DNA from: Leyella stercorea
GTDB taxonomy: Bacteria; Bacteroidota; Bacteroidia; Bacteroidales; Bacteroidaceae
DNA length: 64,000 bases
NCBI RefSeq assembly: GCF_021531655.1
Contig: NZ_JADYUF010000009.1
Location: forward strand, 32,288 to 96,287
Direction: 5' to 3'
The notes under the pieces are model-generated. The model worked only from the letters and a program-made list of their open reading frames with translations, did not search any database and was not told the DNA's origin. Positions within the stretch are counted from its first letter, which is position 1, and every line of letters starts with the position of its first letter. Of this stretch, positions 63,338-64,000 are shown in pieces. A program made the translations under genes and the position numbers.

Positions 63338-63440
63338 AATGTAGTCCTTTTGCCTTGCAGAAGGACTCCTTTTGCTGTTCAAAACGAGTCCTTTTGCAGC
63401 CTAAAACGAATCCTTTTGCAATCTAAAAGGAGTCCTTTTG
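63338..63440. repeat. 22 bp repeat array of the GTCCTTTTGC family
   Basis: AAAACGAGTCCTTTTGCAGC, AAAACGAATCCTTTTGCAAT and AAAAGGAGTCCTTTTG follow each other at 22 bp spacing, preceded by related half-units. It is the third locus of the family seen at 13.8 and 24.9 kb and marks the end of the capsule locus. Confidence 0.85.
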
Positions 63441-63537
63441 ATTAAGCAGAAAAAGTATATTCAATATACTTGCCTATATAATATATATTACTTCGCCAAC
63501 GAATACGTATTACTTCGCCTTTGAATACGTATTCAAT

Positions 63538-63762
63538 TTATTTTGACTTCCCCGTTATTAGTTCGTTGAGCAAGAAATCGTAGACATAACGTGGACTCTG
63601 ATAATATAACGCTGTTTTGTCGTCAATCAACCGTAAATAGGTCTCTGAGTTGATGACGATGTCAAGTGCTTCGGTCATTGTCGAAGCCTTGCCGCTTTCA
63701 AAGAGCAGTATGGCAAGCTTTGTTACCATATCGTCTTTCATTATTTCTTTATCATTTTTCAT
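63538..63762 (-). CDS. Small helical protein, DUF3791-like partner
   Basis: A 74-residue protein, all helical by appearance: MKNDKEIMKDDMVTKLAILL, MTEALDIVINSETYLRLIDD, then ALYYQSPRYVYDFLLNELITG. The start at 63762 overlaps the stop of an upstream DUF3990-like frame as ATGA, so the two were translated together. Proteins of this kind lie beside DUF3990 genes in Bacteroidales and may be the antitoxin-like half of a two-gene module; this is inference. Confidence 0.6.
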   Translation of the reverse strand: MKNDKEIMKDDMVTKLAILLFESGKASTMTEALDIVINSETYLRLIDDKTALYYQSPRYVYDFLLNELITGKSK

Positions 63763-63974
63763 TATTTTATTCTCTTTACTATTGAAAGGGCTTTTTCTGT
63801 TCCGAAAAAGTACTGTATTGTCAAGCCCTTCATGTATTTTAATTTGCAGACGAGTGTCGGAAGATCTATCAATTGATTTTCGTATTTCCACAATTGTACA
63901 CCTACGCGGTCGTTGGCAATCGGACCTATTAACCTGAGTTCGGGATAAGAAAGTCTTTGTAAAAGTTGGTAATC
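63759..63974 (-). pseudogene. DUF3990-like protein, C-terminal fragment
   Basis: Reading the minus strand from 63974, the frame gives YPELRLIGPIANDRVGVQLW, then LIDLPTLVCKL and LTIQYFFGTEKALSIV before the stop at 63759. IGPIAND and the QYFF.TEKAL end are, from memory, typical of DUF3990 proteins, some of which are thought to relate to ADP-ribosyltransferases. A stop codon (63977-63975) lies immediately upstream in the same frame, and the window ends 23 bp further on, so the gene is either truncated or frameshifted. Confidence 0.5.
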
Positions 63975-64000
63975 TCAATAATTTTTAGTACCTTTATGAT

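Overview
The window reads as a chromosomal segment of a Bacteroidales bacterium, most likely Prevotella/Segatella-like. Three things point there. Promoters follow the Bacteroidetes pattern TTTG-N19/20-TAnnTTTG, with no Shine-Dalgarno motifs. Gene families are typical of the phylum: type B L31, a PorZ-like type IX secretion protein, GH92 and GH95 glycosidases, a DUF4834-type protein and a TonB-dependent receptor. Intergenic spaces are packed with short repeats. No rRNA, tRNA or CRISPR array was seen.

Layout. 1-12,917 is mostly housekeeping on the plus strand: the end of a DoxX-like membrane protein running in frame into tpiA, a SPOR protein, folE, a lipoprotein, xth, psd-pssA with a DUF4834 gene and an M20 peptidase, a ROK protein, dnaE and trxA. 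13,000-15,100 holds repeats, a small membrane protein and fba. 15,251-20,336 is a glycosyltransferase cluster. 20,403-30,770 carries a PorZ-like protein, a GH92 mannosidase, rpmE2, a TonB receptor, an AI-2E-type permease and rsmI. 30,812-34,330 has a coiled-coil lipoprotein, a REP-associated tyrosine transposase inside a large palindrome, uraA and two non-coding mobile elements. 34,333-48,759 has a hydrolase, corA with a structured leader, malQ-GH95, gpmI, a membrane-bound AraC regulator, an FG-rich secreted protein, an HdeD-like protein, a lipoprotein and tcdA. 48,832-63,333 is a capsule/exopolysaccharide locus: Wza-like export protein, two decayed AAA ATPase genes, then a visibly AT-richer cassette (Wzz, acetyltransferase, Wzx, Wzy, two GT4 enzymes, an ATPase/STAS pair), ending with a GT2 of host-like composition. 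63,538-64,000 holds a small helical protein and a DUF3990-like remnant.

How parts fit. psd and pssA together make phosphatidylethanolamine. tpiA, fba and gpmI are three separate glycolytic units. malQ and the GH95 fucosidase sit 14 bp apart. Wza/Wzz/Wzx/Wzy and the glycosyltransferases form a Wzy-dependent polysaccharide pathway, with a possible regulatory pair (histidine-kinase-type ATPase plus STAS-like protein) under its own promoter.

The most unusual material is between genes. The transposase gene sits exactly in the centre of a roughly 640 bp palindrome. Two transposase-free copies of related palindromes occur at 25.7 and 34.1 kb. A 231 bp element with 22 bp perfect inverted ends and an 8 bp target duplication is inserted at the uraA stop codon. 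Several unrelated repeat arrays share a 22 or 44 bp period.
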